Source of the DNA: Bryobacter sp.
GTDB taxonomy: Bacteria > Acidobacteriota > Terriglobia > Bryobacterales > Bryobacteraceae
Direction of reading: 5' to 3'
Length of the DNA: 38,585 bases
Assembly: GCA_022843605.1 (NCBI GenBank)
Contig: JALHNI010000055.1
Coordinates: 1 to 38,585, forward strand
Position numbers and translations under genes: made by a program. Positions 7,658 through 15,377 of this stretch are shown here, in pieces (the stretch's first letter is position 1; each line of letters starts with the position of its first letter). Below the pieces are notes generated by a model, which did not search any database, was not told where the DNA came from, and saw only the letters and a list, made by a program, of their open reading frames with translations.

Positions 7658-8223
7658 ACAAAATCTCCCAACGCGGCGCGCATCTTCTGCGTCACTCGAA
7701 ACAAACAATTCTTCGCCGCTTCTTCCGAAGTGCCCAGCACCTCGCCTATCGCCCGCAGGCGCATTCCTTCGAAATGCCGCATCTCGAAAACCATTCGCTC
7801 ACGCGCCGTGAGTTCGCCCAGCACCGCATCAATCCGCTGCCGCAACTGGCCGCTCACCAGCGCCCTCTGTGGATCGGTGCTGGCGCGCAAGTCGCCGGTC
7901 AGTTCCGCCCGGTCCCGAGGTCCCTCTGGCGTGTCCACCACGCTGCTCTCTTCCTTCCGCACCTTGCGTTTCCGCAGCAGGTCCAGGCAAAGGTTCGTCA
8001 CAATCCGGTAAAGCCACGTATGGAAGCTGCAGTCGAAACGGAACTGGTGCAGATTCTTGTGCACCCGCAGAAACGCTTCCTGGTAGATGTCCTGCGCATC
8101 GTCCGCCGAACGCAGCAAACTATAGGCCAGTTTCAACACACTTTGGTCGTATCCCCGAACGAGCCGTTCGAAGGCGTCCTGGTCGCCAGCCTGTGCCGCC
8201 CGGATGAGCGATGATTCATCCAT
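7654..8223 (-). CDS. ECF-family RNA polymerase sigma factor
   Basis: Extracytoplasmic-function sigma factor. Region 2 carries FERLVRGYDQSVLKLAYSLL and DDAQDIYQEAFLRVHKNL, ending FHTWLYRIVTNLCLDLLRKR. Region 4 carries LTARERMVFEMRHFEGM and the helix-turn-helix RAIGEVLGTSEEAAKNCLFR. From the ATG at 8223 it has 189 residues, the usual ECF length. The frame stays open for 62 more codons upstream, but that stretch has no sigma similarity. No clear Shine-Dalgarno sequence precedes 8223, so the exact start is uncertain. It is the first gene of a sigma/anti-sigma/DUF4097/PDZ operon and probably controls its own promoter. Confidence 0.88.
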   Translation of the reverse strand: MDESSLIRAAQAGDQDAFERLVRGYDQSVLKLAYSLLRSADDAQDIYQEAFLRVHKNLHQFRFDCSFHTWLYRIVTNLCLDLLRKRKVRKEESSVVDTPEGPRDRAELTGDLRASTDPQRALVSGQLRQRIDAVLGELTARERMVFEMRHFEGMRLRAIGEVLGTSEEAAKNCLFRVTQKMRAALGDFV

Positions 8224-8471
8224 GTTCACGGCCAGCCGGGATTGTCCGGTGAGCGCTACGCGAGTTTCTCCATTCAACACTTCTGTTTGACGCAACCTGT
8301 GAAAAAACGTCACGCCAAAGGTGTGCGCCCTTTCCCAGATTCGGGACTCCACGACACCGGTTTCGCCAAGCTGGGCCAAATGCCAGTCTAACCCAAATAT
8401 GTCAGCCACTTACAAATCCCGTTGACGGCATTCGTAAAGTTGTATAGAGTACCTATACAATATACAATCGC
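8224..8471. other. divergent intergenic region between sigma factor and gntR
   Basis: It carries the control regions of two divergent genes. On the left, a minus-strand open frame continues from the sigma gene but shows no domain. On the right lie the GntR palindrome (8440-8460), a TTGACG hexamer at 8422-8427 and several TATACAAT-like boxes. I cannot place a sigma-factor promoter with confidence. Confidence 0.4.
8440..8460. promoter_or_regulatory. palindromic operator of the GntR regulator
   Basis: TTGTATAG, five bases, then CTATACAA: a perfect 8-base inverted repeat 11 bases before the gntR ATG. It overlaps candidate -10 boxes (TATAGA at 8443-8448, TACAAT at 8456-8461). GntR/YtrA repressors bind such symmetrical AT-rich sites and commonly repress their own operon, so autorepression is likely. 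Confidence 0.65.
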
Positions 8472-8876
8472 ATGCCGCCCATCCTCACCATCGACCTCAA
8501 CTCGCCCGTCCCCGCCTACCGCCAAATCGCCGATGGTCTCCGCTCCGCCCTTCTCAACTCCGCTCTCCAGCCCGGCGACGCCCTGCCCCCCGTCCGCCAA
8601 CTCGCCACCGACCTCGGCGTCCACTTCAACACCGTCGCCGAAGCCTACCGCACCCTCGCCGCCGAAGGCTGGCTTGACCTCCGCCGCGGACGCGGCGCCA
8701 TCGTCATCCCCCGCGACACCCCGCCCGAGCCCGGTCCCGAGGAACGCCAACGCCTCGTCCGTGGGCTCCGCGATCTGGTCAACAAACTGCGCGCCGCGGG
8801 CTTCCCCCCTGAGGAAATCGCCAGTGAAATGCGCCGCGCCCTGAATCACAGCACCTTGGAAGGAACCCAATCATGA
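8472..8876 (+). CDS. GntR-family transcriptional regulator, YtrA-type
   Basis: DNA-binding regulator of 134 residues. Residues about 11-75 form the GntR winged helix-turn-helix (PVPAYRQIADGLRSALLNSA, then LPPVRQLATDLGVHFNTVAE and YRTLAAEGWLDLRRGRGA). The C-terminal part is only about 55 residues, too short for a FadR- or MocR-type effector domain and consistent with the short YtrA subfamily. Those regulators usually sit first in an operon with membrane or transporter genes. Here the stop overlaps the next ATG (ATGA) and a perfect palindrome lies just upstream. No ligand can be deduced. Confidence 0.88.
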   Translation: MPPILTIDLNSPVPAYRQIADGLRSALLNSALQPGDALPPVRQLATDLGVHFNTVAEAYRTLAAEGWLDLRRGRGAIVIPRDTPPEPGPEERQRLVRGLRDLVNKLRAAGFPPEEIASEMRRALNHSTLEGTQS

Positions 8877-9889
8877 TCCAAACCAAACTGGCCATGGCCT
8901 TCACCGCCCTGCTCGTCTCTCTCGGCCTCATCCTCGCCCCCCTCCTTGCCCGCCGCGGACACTTCTTCGGCTGGAGCGTCGCCCCCGAATTCCCCGGCAG
9001 TCCCGCCGGAAGGCGCGTCTTCCGCCTCTATGCCCTCGCCCTGGCCGCTGCTACCGCCGTCACCATCGTCATCGGCCTCATTGAGGTCAAAATGGGCGCC
9101 GTCGGGCTCTTCCTCATACTCGCCACGCACCTCGCCGCCCTTCGCTGGGCCCGCCGCCAAATCGAGCCCCACCGCATTCAGCCCGATGGCCGGCGCGAAG
9201 CCTCCCTCGTCGCCCGCCCGACCACCCTTCCCGGCGGCTGGATCGCCTGGCTGCTCCCTCTCGCCATCCCACCCGTCCTGTTGCTCTTGAACGCCCAGTA
9301 TTGGGAGAGTCTCCCGTCACGCATCCCCATTCACTACGGCATCGACGGCCAAGCCGACCGCTGGGTCGCCAAGACCTGGTGGAGCGTCAACGCGCTCCCC
9401 CTCCTTGGCTTCAGCACTGGTCTCGCCCTCCTTCTCATGGCACGTCAACTCGCCCAGTCCCGCCGGGTCAGCCCGCGCGGAACCGCTGCGGAAAGCGAAT
9501 CCGGACGCCAGCGCTTCATGCTCCTCATGCTGCTCAGCACTCTCTATCTCCTCAACACCCTCTTCGCGACGCTCACCCTGCGCAATCTCAATCTCCTCGG
9601 AGGTGTTCCGCCGATGCTGATCATCGCCGCCCTCACCGTCTTCTGGGTCATCACCATGGCCCTCTGCTGGCGCCACGCCGAAAAGCGCCGGGAACTCGAA
9701 CCCCCTCTCGACGGCACCCCCGACGAATGCTGGCACCTCGGCATGTTCTACGCCAACCCCCAGGACCCCTCCATTCTCGTCGAGCAGCGCCTCGGCTTCG
9801 GCTACACCCTCAACTTCGGCCGCCCCGCTGCCTGGGCCATCCTGTTCCTCATTCTGGCGCCCGCCATCGGCATGTCGTTCCTGAAGTAG
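8873..9889 (+). CDS. DUF1648/DUF5808 integral membrane protein
   Basis: Multi-pass membrane protein of 338 residues with hydrophobic segments at about 4-25, 50-70, 75-90, 123-140, 170-188, 215-235 and 245-262, and a last one at the C-terminus. The DUF1648 motif is seen at LPSRIPIHYGIDGQADRW (about 147-164). The C-terminal part has the DUF5808 pattern ECWHLGMFYANPQDPSILVE followed by GFGYTLNFGRPAAW. The biochemical role of these families is unknown; relatives such as SdpI are immunity or signalling proteins. It is coupled by a 4-base overlap to the GntR gene, so its level is probably set by that repressor. Confidence 0.85.
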   Translation: MIQTKLAMAFTALLVSLGLILAPLLARRGHFFGWSVAPEFPGSPAGRRVFRLYALALAAATAVTIVIGLIEVKMGAVGLFLILATHLAALRWARRQIEPHRIQPDGRREASLVARPTTLPGGWIAWLLPLAIPPVLLLLNAQYWESLPSRIPIHYGIDGQADRWVAKTWWSVNALPLLGFSTGLALLLMARQLAQSRRVSPRGTAAESESGRQRFMLLMLLSTLYLLNTLFATLTLRNLNLLGGVPPMLIIAALTVFWVITMALCWRHAEKRRELEPPLDGTPDECWHLGMFYANPQDPSILVEQRLGFGYTLNFGRPAAWAILFLILAPAIGMSFLK

Positions 9890-9949
9890 CTTCAGCCGTA
9901 AACCATGGGACAATAAGGCTTCGGCTTCCGCCGAGGAGGATCCTTCAAC

Positions 9950-11050
9950 ATGCCAGTGCCCATCTCCCAGATGTGGACCGTGGCCAGTTACGTCATCCAG
10001 CAAAAGCTCAAAGGCCGCCAGCGTTACCCGCTCGTCCTCATGCTGGAGCCGCTCTTCCGTTGCAATTTAGCTTGCGCCGGTTGCGGCAAAATCCAGTACC
10101 CCGCGCATGTCCTCAAGATGAACCTCTCGCCCGAGGACTGCTTCCGCGCGGTCGACGAGTGCGGCGCCCCCATGGTCTCCATCCCGGGCGGCGAGCCCCT
10201 CATGCACCCCCAAATTGGCGAAATCGTCGCCGGCCTCGTCGCGCGCAAGAAGTACATCTACCTTTGCACGAACGCGCTCCTGCTGAAGGAAAAGCTGCAC
10301 CTGTTTAAGCCCAGCAAATACCTCAGCTTCTCGGTGCATATGGACGGCGAGCGTGAACACCATGACCTCTCGGTCTGCAAGGAAGGCGGCTACGACATCG
10401 CCCTCGCCGGCATCAAAGCCGCCATCGCCGCCGGGTTCCGCGTCACCACCAACACCACCCTCTTCGACGGCACTGACCCGAACAGCGTCCGCAACTTCTT
10501 CGACGAAATGACCACCCTCGGCGTCGAAGGCATGATGCTCTCGCCCGGCTACTCCTACGACAAAGCCCCCGATCAGCAGCACTTCCTCGGCCGCGCCCGC
10601 ACCCGCCGCCTCTTCCGCGCCATGCTCTCCAACCGCCGCCCCAATTGGCAGTTCAACATGTCGCCCCTGTTTCTTGAATTCCTCATGGGCAAGCAGAACT
10701 TCAAGTGCACCCCCTGGGGCATGCCCACTTACAACTTATTCGGCTGGCAGAAACCCTGTTACTTACTTCAGGACGGCTACGCCGAAACCTTCAACGAATT
10801 AATGCGCACCACCGGCTGGGATAACTACGGCACCGAAAGCGGCAATCCCAAGTGCGCCAACTGCATGGTGCACAGCGGCTATGAAGCTTCGGCTGTCGAT
10901 TACACCTTCAGCAGTTGGAAAGGCTTCTTCGCGACCGTCCGCGCCACGCTTTTCTCGCGCCACAACGACGCCGAAGCCCTCGCCCTGCTCAACGAACCCA
11001 TCAAGCCCGTCCATGCGCCCGCCGGCTTAGTCCAGATCGCGAATCAATGA
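9950..11050 (+). CDS. hpnH: hopanoid biosynthesis radical SAM protein HpnH
   Basis: Radical SAM enzyme that adds the adenosyl group to the hopanoid C30 end (adenosylhopane), the first step toward extended bacteriohopanepolyols. The iron-sulfur motif CNLACAGC (C38, C42, C45) is followed by GKIQYP, typical of HpnH. Other family landmarks are [54 protein letters not shown] and a C-terminal Cys pair ([18 protein letters not shown]). At 366 residues the length is normal. A GAGGAGG Shine-Dalgarno sequence at 9933-9939 supports the ATG. The stop overlaps the next small gene (ATGA). No squalene-hopene cyclase or other hpn gene lies in the window. Confidence 0.95.
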   Translation: MPVPISQMWTVASYVIQQKLKGRQRYPLVLMLEPLFRCNLACAGCGKIQYPAHVLKMNLSPEDCFRAVDECGAPMVSIPGGEPLMHPQIGEIVAGLVARKKYIYLCTNALLLKEKLHLFKPSKYLSFSVHMDGEREHHDLSVCKEGGYDIALAGIKAAIAAGFRVTTNTTLFDGTDPNSVRNFFDEMTTLGVEGMMLSPGYSYDKAPDQQHFLGRARTRRLFRAMLSNRRPNWQFNMSPLFLEFLMGKQNFKCTPWGMPTYNLFGWQKPCYLLQDGYAETFNELMRTTGWDNYGTESGNPKCANCMVHSGYEASAVDYTFSSWKGFFATVRATLFSRHNDAEALALLNEPIKPVHAPAGLVQIANQ

Positions 11051-11457
11051 ACCAACCGAACCCGGATGACCTCGAAGTCGCTGCCGGCACTGTCCACGAG
11101 AACTTACAAGGCCAGGTCTGGGAAGCCGCTTCCGAAGCCGAGTTACGCGAAGGCCTAGAAAAAGCCTTCGACTACCGCGGCGACGTCACGATTACGAGGC
11201 ACGACGGCACCACCGTCGAAGGCTATATCTTCGACCGCCGCGCCTCCATCACCCTCTCGGACTCTTACATCCGCCTCTTCCCCCGCGGCACCAGTCAGAA
11301 AGTCTCCATCGCCTACTCCGACGTCAAGTCTCTAGCCTTCACCGGCCGCGACACCGCCGCCGGAAAAAGCTGGGAAGCCTGGATGAAGCAATACCAAGCC
11401 AAAAAAGCCGCCGGCGAACAAAACATCGAACGCCTCCCCGAGAAGCTCGAGGACTAG
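11047..11457 (+). CDS. small Sm-like protein coupled to hpnH, function unknown
   Basis: Not recognised as a named family. The 136 residues have no signal peptide or membrane segment. The central part (about residues 42-95) alternates short beta strands: [20 protein letters not shown], then [16 protein letters not shown] and [18 protein letters not shown]. This resembles a small Sm/LSm-like barrel. A charged helical tail rich in Lys, Ala and Glu follows ([18 protein letters not shown]). The ATG overlaps the hpnH stop by 4 bases, so the two are very likely co-expressed and the protein may serve hopanoid synthesis. The frame extends upstream inside hpnH but coupling favours 11047. Confidence 0.75.
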   Translation: MNQPNPDDLEVAAGTVHENLQGQVWEAASEAELREGLEKAFDYRGDVTITRHDGTTVEGYIFDRRASITLSDSYIRLFPRGTSQKVSIAYSDVKSLAFTGRDTAAGKSWEAWMKQYQAKKAAGEQNIERLPEKLED

Positions 11458-11508
11458 CCGTTCGACCGGTGCGCACTGGCCTCCGAAGCGATCCAGAGTG
11501 TAGGTGGG

Positions 11509-11514
11509 TATCCT
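11509..11514 (+). promoter_or_regulatory. -10 box (TATCCT), probable leaderless promoter
   Basis: TATCCT ends 7 bases before the ATG at 11522. Initiation about 7 bases downstream of a -10 box would put the first base of the mRNA at or next to the ATG. AGGTGG at 11502-11507 is too far away (14 bases) to be a normal ribosome site. Confidence 0.4.
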
Positions 11515-11521
11515 AGCCTAT

Positions 11522-12157
11522 ATGAGTATCTATGAAGTTGTGTCCCTCGTTTACTCTGAGCTCATCAAGATTTCCGGTCCCTTGGCTGTCGTCTGGGTAG
11601 GGCTATTGACTCTTGTGGGCAACCGAATTGCGAACAAAGAAGCGCAAAGAAGAGAGATTGGGCTTGCCAACCTAAAGGCCTCATTCGACGTTCAAAGTTT
11701 GGAGTTGAAGGCACGTTTAGATACCAGCGTCCATCGCACCGTGCTTGTAGACAAGGTTCAATTTGAGCACGAGTATCAAATATACAAAGAAGCCTGGGGC
11801 TACCTATTCGCCCTGAAGCAAGCAACCCTAAAGCTACGGCCCATGTTTGATTCAATTGACCCGAAGGAGTCGAAAGAAGCTCGTAAGGAACGACGCCTCG
11901 GAGCTTTGCGAGAACCGTTCGACAAGGCTCTTGAGCATATTGAAAAACACAAGCCATTCGTTCCTCAAGAGGTACATACCTCGTTGGCCGCCGTGCTCGA
12001 CAAATGCTACGGAGAGTTCATCGACTACCAATACCTCGAGCCCACCGACAAGGAATACTGGAAAGAAGCTGGGAAGAACCGCGACGAACTGATTCTGTTG
12101 ATTGAGGCTGCATGCACCTCGATTCGGGAGCGGATTGCAGCGGTTCGAGTTGGCTAG
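11522..12157 (+). CDS. low-GC single-pass membrane protein with a helical cytoplasmic domain
   Basis: Function unknown. The 211 residues start with one likely membrane helix (about 18-37, ISGPLAVVWVGLLTLVGNRI). A long charged, mostly helical region follows (NKEAQRREIGLANLKASFDV, KLRPMFDSIDPKESKEARKE), probably a coiled coil. Two 60-base lines inside the gene count 43% (11521-11580) and 47% (11641-11700) GC, against 68% for a line in nearby kdgK (13441-13500), so it is compositionally foreign. A GTG at 11504 is an alternative start. It stands alone between the hpnH pair and vapBC. Late-acquired accessory or defence-type roles are possible, but nothing in the sequence proves one. Confidence 0.7.
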   Translation: MSIYEVVSLVYSELIKISGPLAVVWVGLLTLVGNRIANKEAQRREIGLANLKASFDVQSLELKARLDTSVHRTVLVDKVQFEHEYQIYKEAWGYLFALKQATLKLRPMFDSIDPKESKEARKERRLGALREPFDKALEHIEKHKPFVPQEVHTSLAAVLDKCYGEFIDYQYLEPTDKEYWKEAGKNRDELILLIEAACTSIRERIAAVRVG

Positions 12158-12207
12158 TCGGTAGAAGAATCCTCGGGTCGGGATTGGAAACAAAGCCACA
12201 CTTCCTC

Positions 12208-12633
12208 CTACAAATGCCGCCAACGCAACGGCGGCGCGAACCGCGCGTAGTCCGTATCGGCAGTGACCCACTCGCAACCCGTCTCCAACGCCAGTGCCGC
12301 GTGCGCCGCATCCGCCACCAACGGCCCCTTCACCCCGGACCGGTCGCACAACCCCCGAAAGATCTCCCAATGGCGCAACCCCGGCCGCAGCACCGAGCAA
12401 TGCGGCAAACCCACCAACTGCTCCAGAAAATCAAACGCCACCCCGACCGGCGTCGGCGGCTTGAAAATCTTGGGATTCGTCACCAGCCGCACAAAGCCCT
12501 CCATCACCGGCTGCGACAAAGCGAACGGCTCGGGCCCCTCGGCCAGTTCCCGCAGCCAGGCCGCGTAGCGGACATGCGCCGGAGTCTCCACCCGGTGCGC
12601 GTACACAAGCACATTCACATCGAGCATCAGCAT
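12208..12633 (-). CDS. vapC: VapC-type PIN-domain toxin ribonuclease
   Basis: Toxin of a type II toxin-antitoxin pair, a Mg-dependent endoribonuclease of the PIN fold. The four acidic positions are in place: D5 (MLMLDVNVLVYAHR), E45 (QPVMEGFVRLVT), D108 (LVADAAHAALALE) and D126 (WVTADTDYARF). At 141 residues the length is typical, and nothing suggests it is broken. It lies 6 bases downstream of the antitoxin gene and shares its promoter. The usual targets of VapC are tRNAs or rRNA; the target here cannot be told from sequence. Confidence 0.9.
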   Translation of the reverse strand: MLMLDVNVLVYAHRVETPAHVRYAAWLRELAEGPEPFALSQPVMEGFVRLVTNPKIFKPPTPVGVAFDFLEQLVGLPHCSVLRPGLRHWEIFRGLCDRSGVKGPLVADAAHAALALETGCEWVTADTDYARFAPPLRWRHL

Positions 12634-12639
12634 CTCGCG

Positions 12640-12897
12640 CTACTGCCGCTTCCGGAAAAACTCGGCGTCGTCATCGGCCATCAGCACTGACGTCCGGTCG
12701 AGATCCACTCCCTCATCCACCAACTCGCCCTTCACCGTAATCAGCCGGAACGGCGCACGCTGCTCAGCCGGCGGACGCGCGGCGAGATGGCCGCGTAGTG
12801 CATCCTCAATCAGTTCACTCACCGTTAAACCTCGCTCGGCCGCGCGTTCCTTGGCCGCCTCCAACAGCGGATCCTGAATCGAGATGGTCGTTCTCAT
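12640..12897 (-). CDS. vapB: VapB-type ribbon-helix-helix antitoxin
   Basis: Antitoxin and autorepressor. The N-terminal part (MRTTISIQDPLLEAAKERAA, then ERGLTVSELIEDALRGHLA) is a ribbon-helix-helix DNA-binding domain. The C-terminal half is the toxin-binding tail (LVDEGVDLDRTSVLMADDDA), with a form common in VapB proteins. It has 85 residues from the ATG at 12897. A TTG two codons upstream is possible but has no support. A TAGAAT box sits 6 bases before the ATG and two tandem inverted repeats lie just upstream, so the pair is most likely autoregulated. Confidence 0.88.
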   Translation of the reverse strand: MRTTISIQDPLLEAAKERAAERGLTVSELIEDALRGHLAARPPAEQRAPFRLITVKGELVDEGVDLDRTSVLMADDDAEFFRKRQ

Positions 12898-12903
12898 GCC
12901 CAA

Positions 12904-12909
12904 ATTCTA
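12904..12909 (-). promoter_or_regulatory. -10 box (TAGAAT) of vapBC, probable leaderless promoter
   Basis: On the minus strand TAGAAT is followed by six bases and then the vapB ATG. No Shine-Dalgarno sequence fits in the gap, so transcription probably starts at the ATG itself. The tandem operators lie immediately upstream. Confidence 0.5.
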
Positions 12910-12914
12910 TCAGA

Positions 12915-12952
12915 TGATGCAAGTGCATCACGACTTGATGCAGTCCGCATCA
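12915..12952. promoter_or_regulatory. two tandem inverted-repeat operators of vapBC
   Basis: Site 1 is TGATGC-AAGT-GCATCA (12915-12930). Site 2 is TGATGC-AGTCC-GCATCA (12936-12952). Each is a perfect 6-base inverted repeat with the same half-site. Their centres are about 21.5 bases apart, two helical turns, so two VapB dimers (or a VapBC complex) would bind the same face of the DNA. The sites cover the expected -35 region of the TAGAAT promoter, which fits repression. Confidence 0.75.
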
Positions 12953-13036
12953 AAGAACGTCTCCAACCCTCAATGGACAGACCAGAAAGCCAAGTGGCGC
13001 GCGACTCCGCCAGCCCGGTACAATCAGGTCTGATCC

Positions 13037-14068
13037 ATGAAACCCGTCGTTACCTTTGGTGAAATCATGCTCCGCCTGGCGCCGCCCGGCTTTGAGCGCT
13101 TCCTGCAGTCGCCGCAGTTCCTGGCGACCTTTGGCGGAGGTGAAGCCAACGTCGCCGTCGCCCTCGGCGGCTTCGGCTACCCCGCCCGCTACATCTCGGT
13201 GCTGCCCGATAAGAACGCCATCACCGATGCCTTCATCGGCGAACTCCGCCGCTTCAACGTCGATCCCACCCACATCGTCCGCGGGCCCGGCCGCTTCGGC
13301 ATCTACTTCGTCGAGCCCGGCGCCAACCAGCGCGGCGCCAAAGTCCTCTATGACCGCGAGTATTCCTCCATCTCGCAAGCCGGACCCGGCGCCGTCAACT
13401 GGGACGCCGCCCTCGCCGGCGCCGGCTGGTTCCATACCACCGGCATCACCCCCGCCCTCAGCCAATCCTGCGCCGACCTCGCCGTCGAAGGCATGCAGAA
13501 GGCCCGCGCCGCCGGGCTCACCGTCTCCTGCGACCTCAACTTCCGCAAAAACCTCTGGAAGTACGGCAAGAAGTCCAGTGAAGTCATGCCCCGCCTCGCC
13601 GAGCTCACCGACGTCCTGATCGCCAATGAAGAAGATTGCCAGATGGCTCTCGGCGTCAAAGTCGACGTCGACGTCCACTCCGGCGAACTCGACCGCGGCC
13701 AGTACCAGAAGCTCGCCGAAGCCGTCCTCGCCGCCTACCCCAACCTCAAGCTCATCGCCATCACCCTGCGCGAAAGCAAGAGCGCCTCGCACAACGGCTG
13801 GAGCGCCTGCCTGCACAACCGCAAGGACTTCCTGCTCAGCAAGCACTACGAGATCACCCACATCGTCGATCGCGTCGGCGGCGGCGACTGCTTCGCCGGC
13901 GGCCTCCTCTGGGGCCTGCTCACCAAGGACAATCATCAGGCGGCGCTCGAGTTCGCCGTCGCCGCCAGTTGCCTCAAGCACTCCATTCCCGGCGACTTCA
14001 ACCGCTTCTCCGCCGATGAGGTGGAAGCGCTCATCGCCGGCGGCGGCTCCGGCCGCGTTCAGCGGTAG
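13037..14068 (+). CDS. kdgK: PfkB-family sugar kinase, probably 2-keto-3-deoxygluconate kinase
   Basis: Ribokinase-fold kinase that phosphorylates 2-keto-3-deoxygluconate in uronate and gluconate breakdown. The N-terminus [20 protein letters not shown] and [16 protein letters not shown] (about residues 32-47) are KdgK-like. The C-terminal PfkB signature is [18 protein letters not shown] with D284 as catalytic base. At 343 residues the length is typical. A TACAAT box at 13019-13024 ends 12 bases before the ATG, which implies a very short leader. It is the first gene of a plus-strand run; meaB starts 6 bases after its stop. Other PfkB sugar kinases are possible, so substrate confidence is moderate. 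Confidence 0.8.
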   Translation: MKPVVTFGEIMLRLAPPGFERFLQSPQFLATFGGGEANVAVALGGFGYPARYISVLPDKNAITDAFIGELRRFNVDPTHIVRGPGRFGIYFVEPGANQRGAKVLYDREYSSISQAGPGAVNWDAALAGAGWFHTTGITPALSQSCADLAVEGMQKARAAGLTVSCDLNFRKNLWKYGKKSSEVMPRLAELTDVLIANEEDCQMALGVKVDVDVHSGELDRGQYQKLAEAVLAAYPNLKLIAITLRESKSASHNGWSACLHNRKDFLLSKHYEITHIVDRVGGGDCFAGGLLWGLLTKDNHQAALEFAVAASCLKHSIPGDFNRFSADEVEALIAGGGSGRVQR

Positions 14069-14074
14069 GCGCGC

Positions 14075-14992
14075 TTGATTGAGCGGATTCTGAGTGGCGA
14101 GGTGCGGGCCGTGGCCCGCGCCGCCACTTGGATCGAGAACCGCTCGCCAGAAGCCCGCAACCTCCTCTCCGCCCTTTTCCCTCACACCGGCCAGGCACTC
14201 GTCCTCGGCATCACCGGCCCTCCTGGCGCCGGCAAAAGCACCCTCACCGATCAACTCGCCCGCCACCTCCGCGCCGAAGGCGGCAAAGTCGGTATCATCG
14301 CCGTCGACCCCAGCAGTCCCTACTCCGGCGGCGCTATCCTCGGCGACCGCATCCGCATGCAGGCCCACCACAGCGACCCCGGCGTCTACATCCGCTCCAT
14401 GGCCACCCGCGGCCAACTCGGCGGACTCGCCGCCGCCACCGGCGATCTCGCCCTCCTCCTCGATGCCGCTGGCTTCAGCACCATCCTGATCGAAACCGTC
14501 GGCGTCGGCCAGGACGAAGTGGAAATCGCCGGCCTCGCCGACGCCGCCCTGGTGGTACTAGTGCCCGGCATGGGGGATGACGTACAGGCCCTTAAAGCGG
14601 GTATCATGGAGATCGCTGATGTCTTTGTACTCAACAAAGCAGATCAGCCAGGCATCGACAAACTGGAGCAGGAATTACAGTTTCTGCTTGGTTTGGCGCA
14701 CCGGCCGGATGGCTGGGTCCCGCCCGTGGTTCGCACCGTCGCGAGCCAGGGTGAGGGCGTGGGAGAAGTCCTGGAGCGGGCGCGGGAATTCGCCCGGACT
14801 GGACGGCGCGACCGGGCTGTCTGGTGGGAACGCCGGTTGCGGGAAATGCTTCGCGAACAGTTGATGGAGCGCCTGTCTGCTAGCGCCTTGGCCGGTGCGG
14901 CTCAGCAGGTGGCGGCGCGGCAGCGCGATCCTTATTCGATCGTCGCCGAATGGATGGAACGGATTGACAGTGGAAAACCAATTTCCGATTGA
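14075..14992 (+). CDS. meaB: methylmalonyl-CoA mutase-associated GTPase MeaB
   Basis: G3E-type GTPase that guards and reloads the B12-dependent methylmalonyl-CoA mutase. The P-loop is GPPGAGKST (residues 48-56). Also seen are IAVDPSSPYSGGAILGDRIR, RSMATRGQLGGLAAAT and the guanine-specificity motif NKAD (187-190), with ETVGVGQDEVEIAGLAD as the switch region. At 305 residues the length is normal. The start is TTG at 14075; there is no ATG nearby. The 3' end overlaps the epimerase gene by 23 bases, a sensible functional pairing. The mutase itself is not in the window. Confidence 0.92.
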   Translation: MIERILSGEVRAVARAATWIENRSPEARNLLSALFPHTGQALVLGITGPPGAGKSTLTDQLARHLRAEGGKVGIIAVDPSSPYSGGAILGDRIRMQAHHSDPGVYIRSMATRGQLGGLAAATGDLALLLDAAGFSTILIETVGVGQDEVEIAGLADAALVVLVPGMGDDVQALKAGIMEIADVFVLNKADQPGIDKLEQELQFLLGLAHRPDGWVPPVVRTVASQGEGVGEVLERAREFARTGRRDRAVWWERRLREMLREQLMERLSASALAGAAQQVAARQRDPYSIVAEWMERIDSGKPISD

Positions 14993-15377
14993 TCATCTCG
15001 GAATCGCGGTCTCTTCTCTCGAAGGGGCGCTGCACTTCTATCGCGATCAGCTCGGGCTTACCGTCACCCAACGCGAAACCGTCGCCGGCGAACGGGTCAA
15101 CGTCGCGATGCTGGCCACCGGCGAAAGCCGCATCGAACTGCTCGAGCCCACCGAAACCGACTCCGTCATCGGCAAATTCCTCGAAAAACACGGCCCCGGC
15201 CTGCATCACGTCTCGTTGCGCGTGCCGAACCTGGAAGCCACCGTCGAGCGCCTGCGCGCCGCCGGCAGCCGCATCCTGAATGAGCCGCGCCTGGGCGCCG
15301 GCGGTCATCGTTACGTTTTCGTCCATCCCGCTTCAACGGGTGGCGTACTTCTTGAACTCGTGGAGGCGCATTCTTAA
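14970..15377 (+). CDS. mce: methylmalonyl-CoA epimerase
   Basis: VOC-fold metalloenzyme that interconverts (R)- and (S)-methylmalonyl-CoA in propionate metabolism. The N-terminal metal ligand lies in IDHLGIAVSSLEGALHFYRD, the second in GPGLHHVSLRVPNLEATVER, and the last in VLLELVE near the C-terminus. RIELLEPTETDSVIGKFLEK is characteristic of Mce. The GTG at 14970 gives 135 residues, the usual length. A TTG two codons earlier is an alternative, and the frame stays open further upstream inside meaB. The gene overlaps meaB and abuts mtnP (TAA followed directly by GTG). Confidence 0.9.
   Translation: MENQFPIDHLGIAVSSLEGALHFYRDQLGLTVTQRETVAGERVNVAMLATGESRIELLEPTETDSVIGKFLEKHGPGLHHVSLRVPNLEATVERLRAAGSRILNEPRLGAGGHRYVFVHPASTGGVLLELVEAHS

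Noticed and set aside
8224..8409. Sixty-two extra N-terminal codons on the ECF sigma factor
   Set aside because: They have no sigma-factor similarity and would make the protein longer than the family; the ATG at 8223 gives normal length.
13626..14078. Plus-strand alternative frames within kdgK and meaB rich in Ser, Ala, Pro and Arg
   Set aside because: Typical out-of-frame products of high-GC genes with no motif.
12950..14416. A 488-residue minus-strand open frame opposite kdgK and meaB
   Set aside because: Its composition is dominated by Ala, Gly, Asp, Val and Glu, as expected for the antisense of a GC-rich gene, and it covers two well-recognised genes on the other strand. It shows no family motif.
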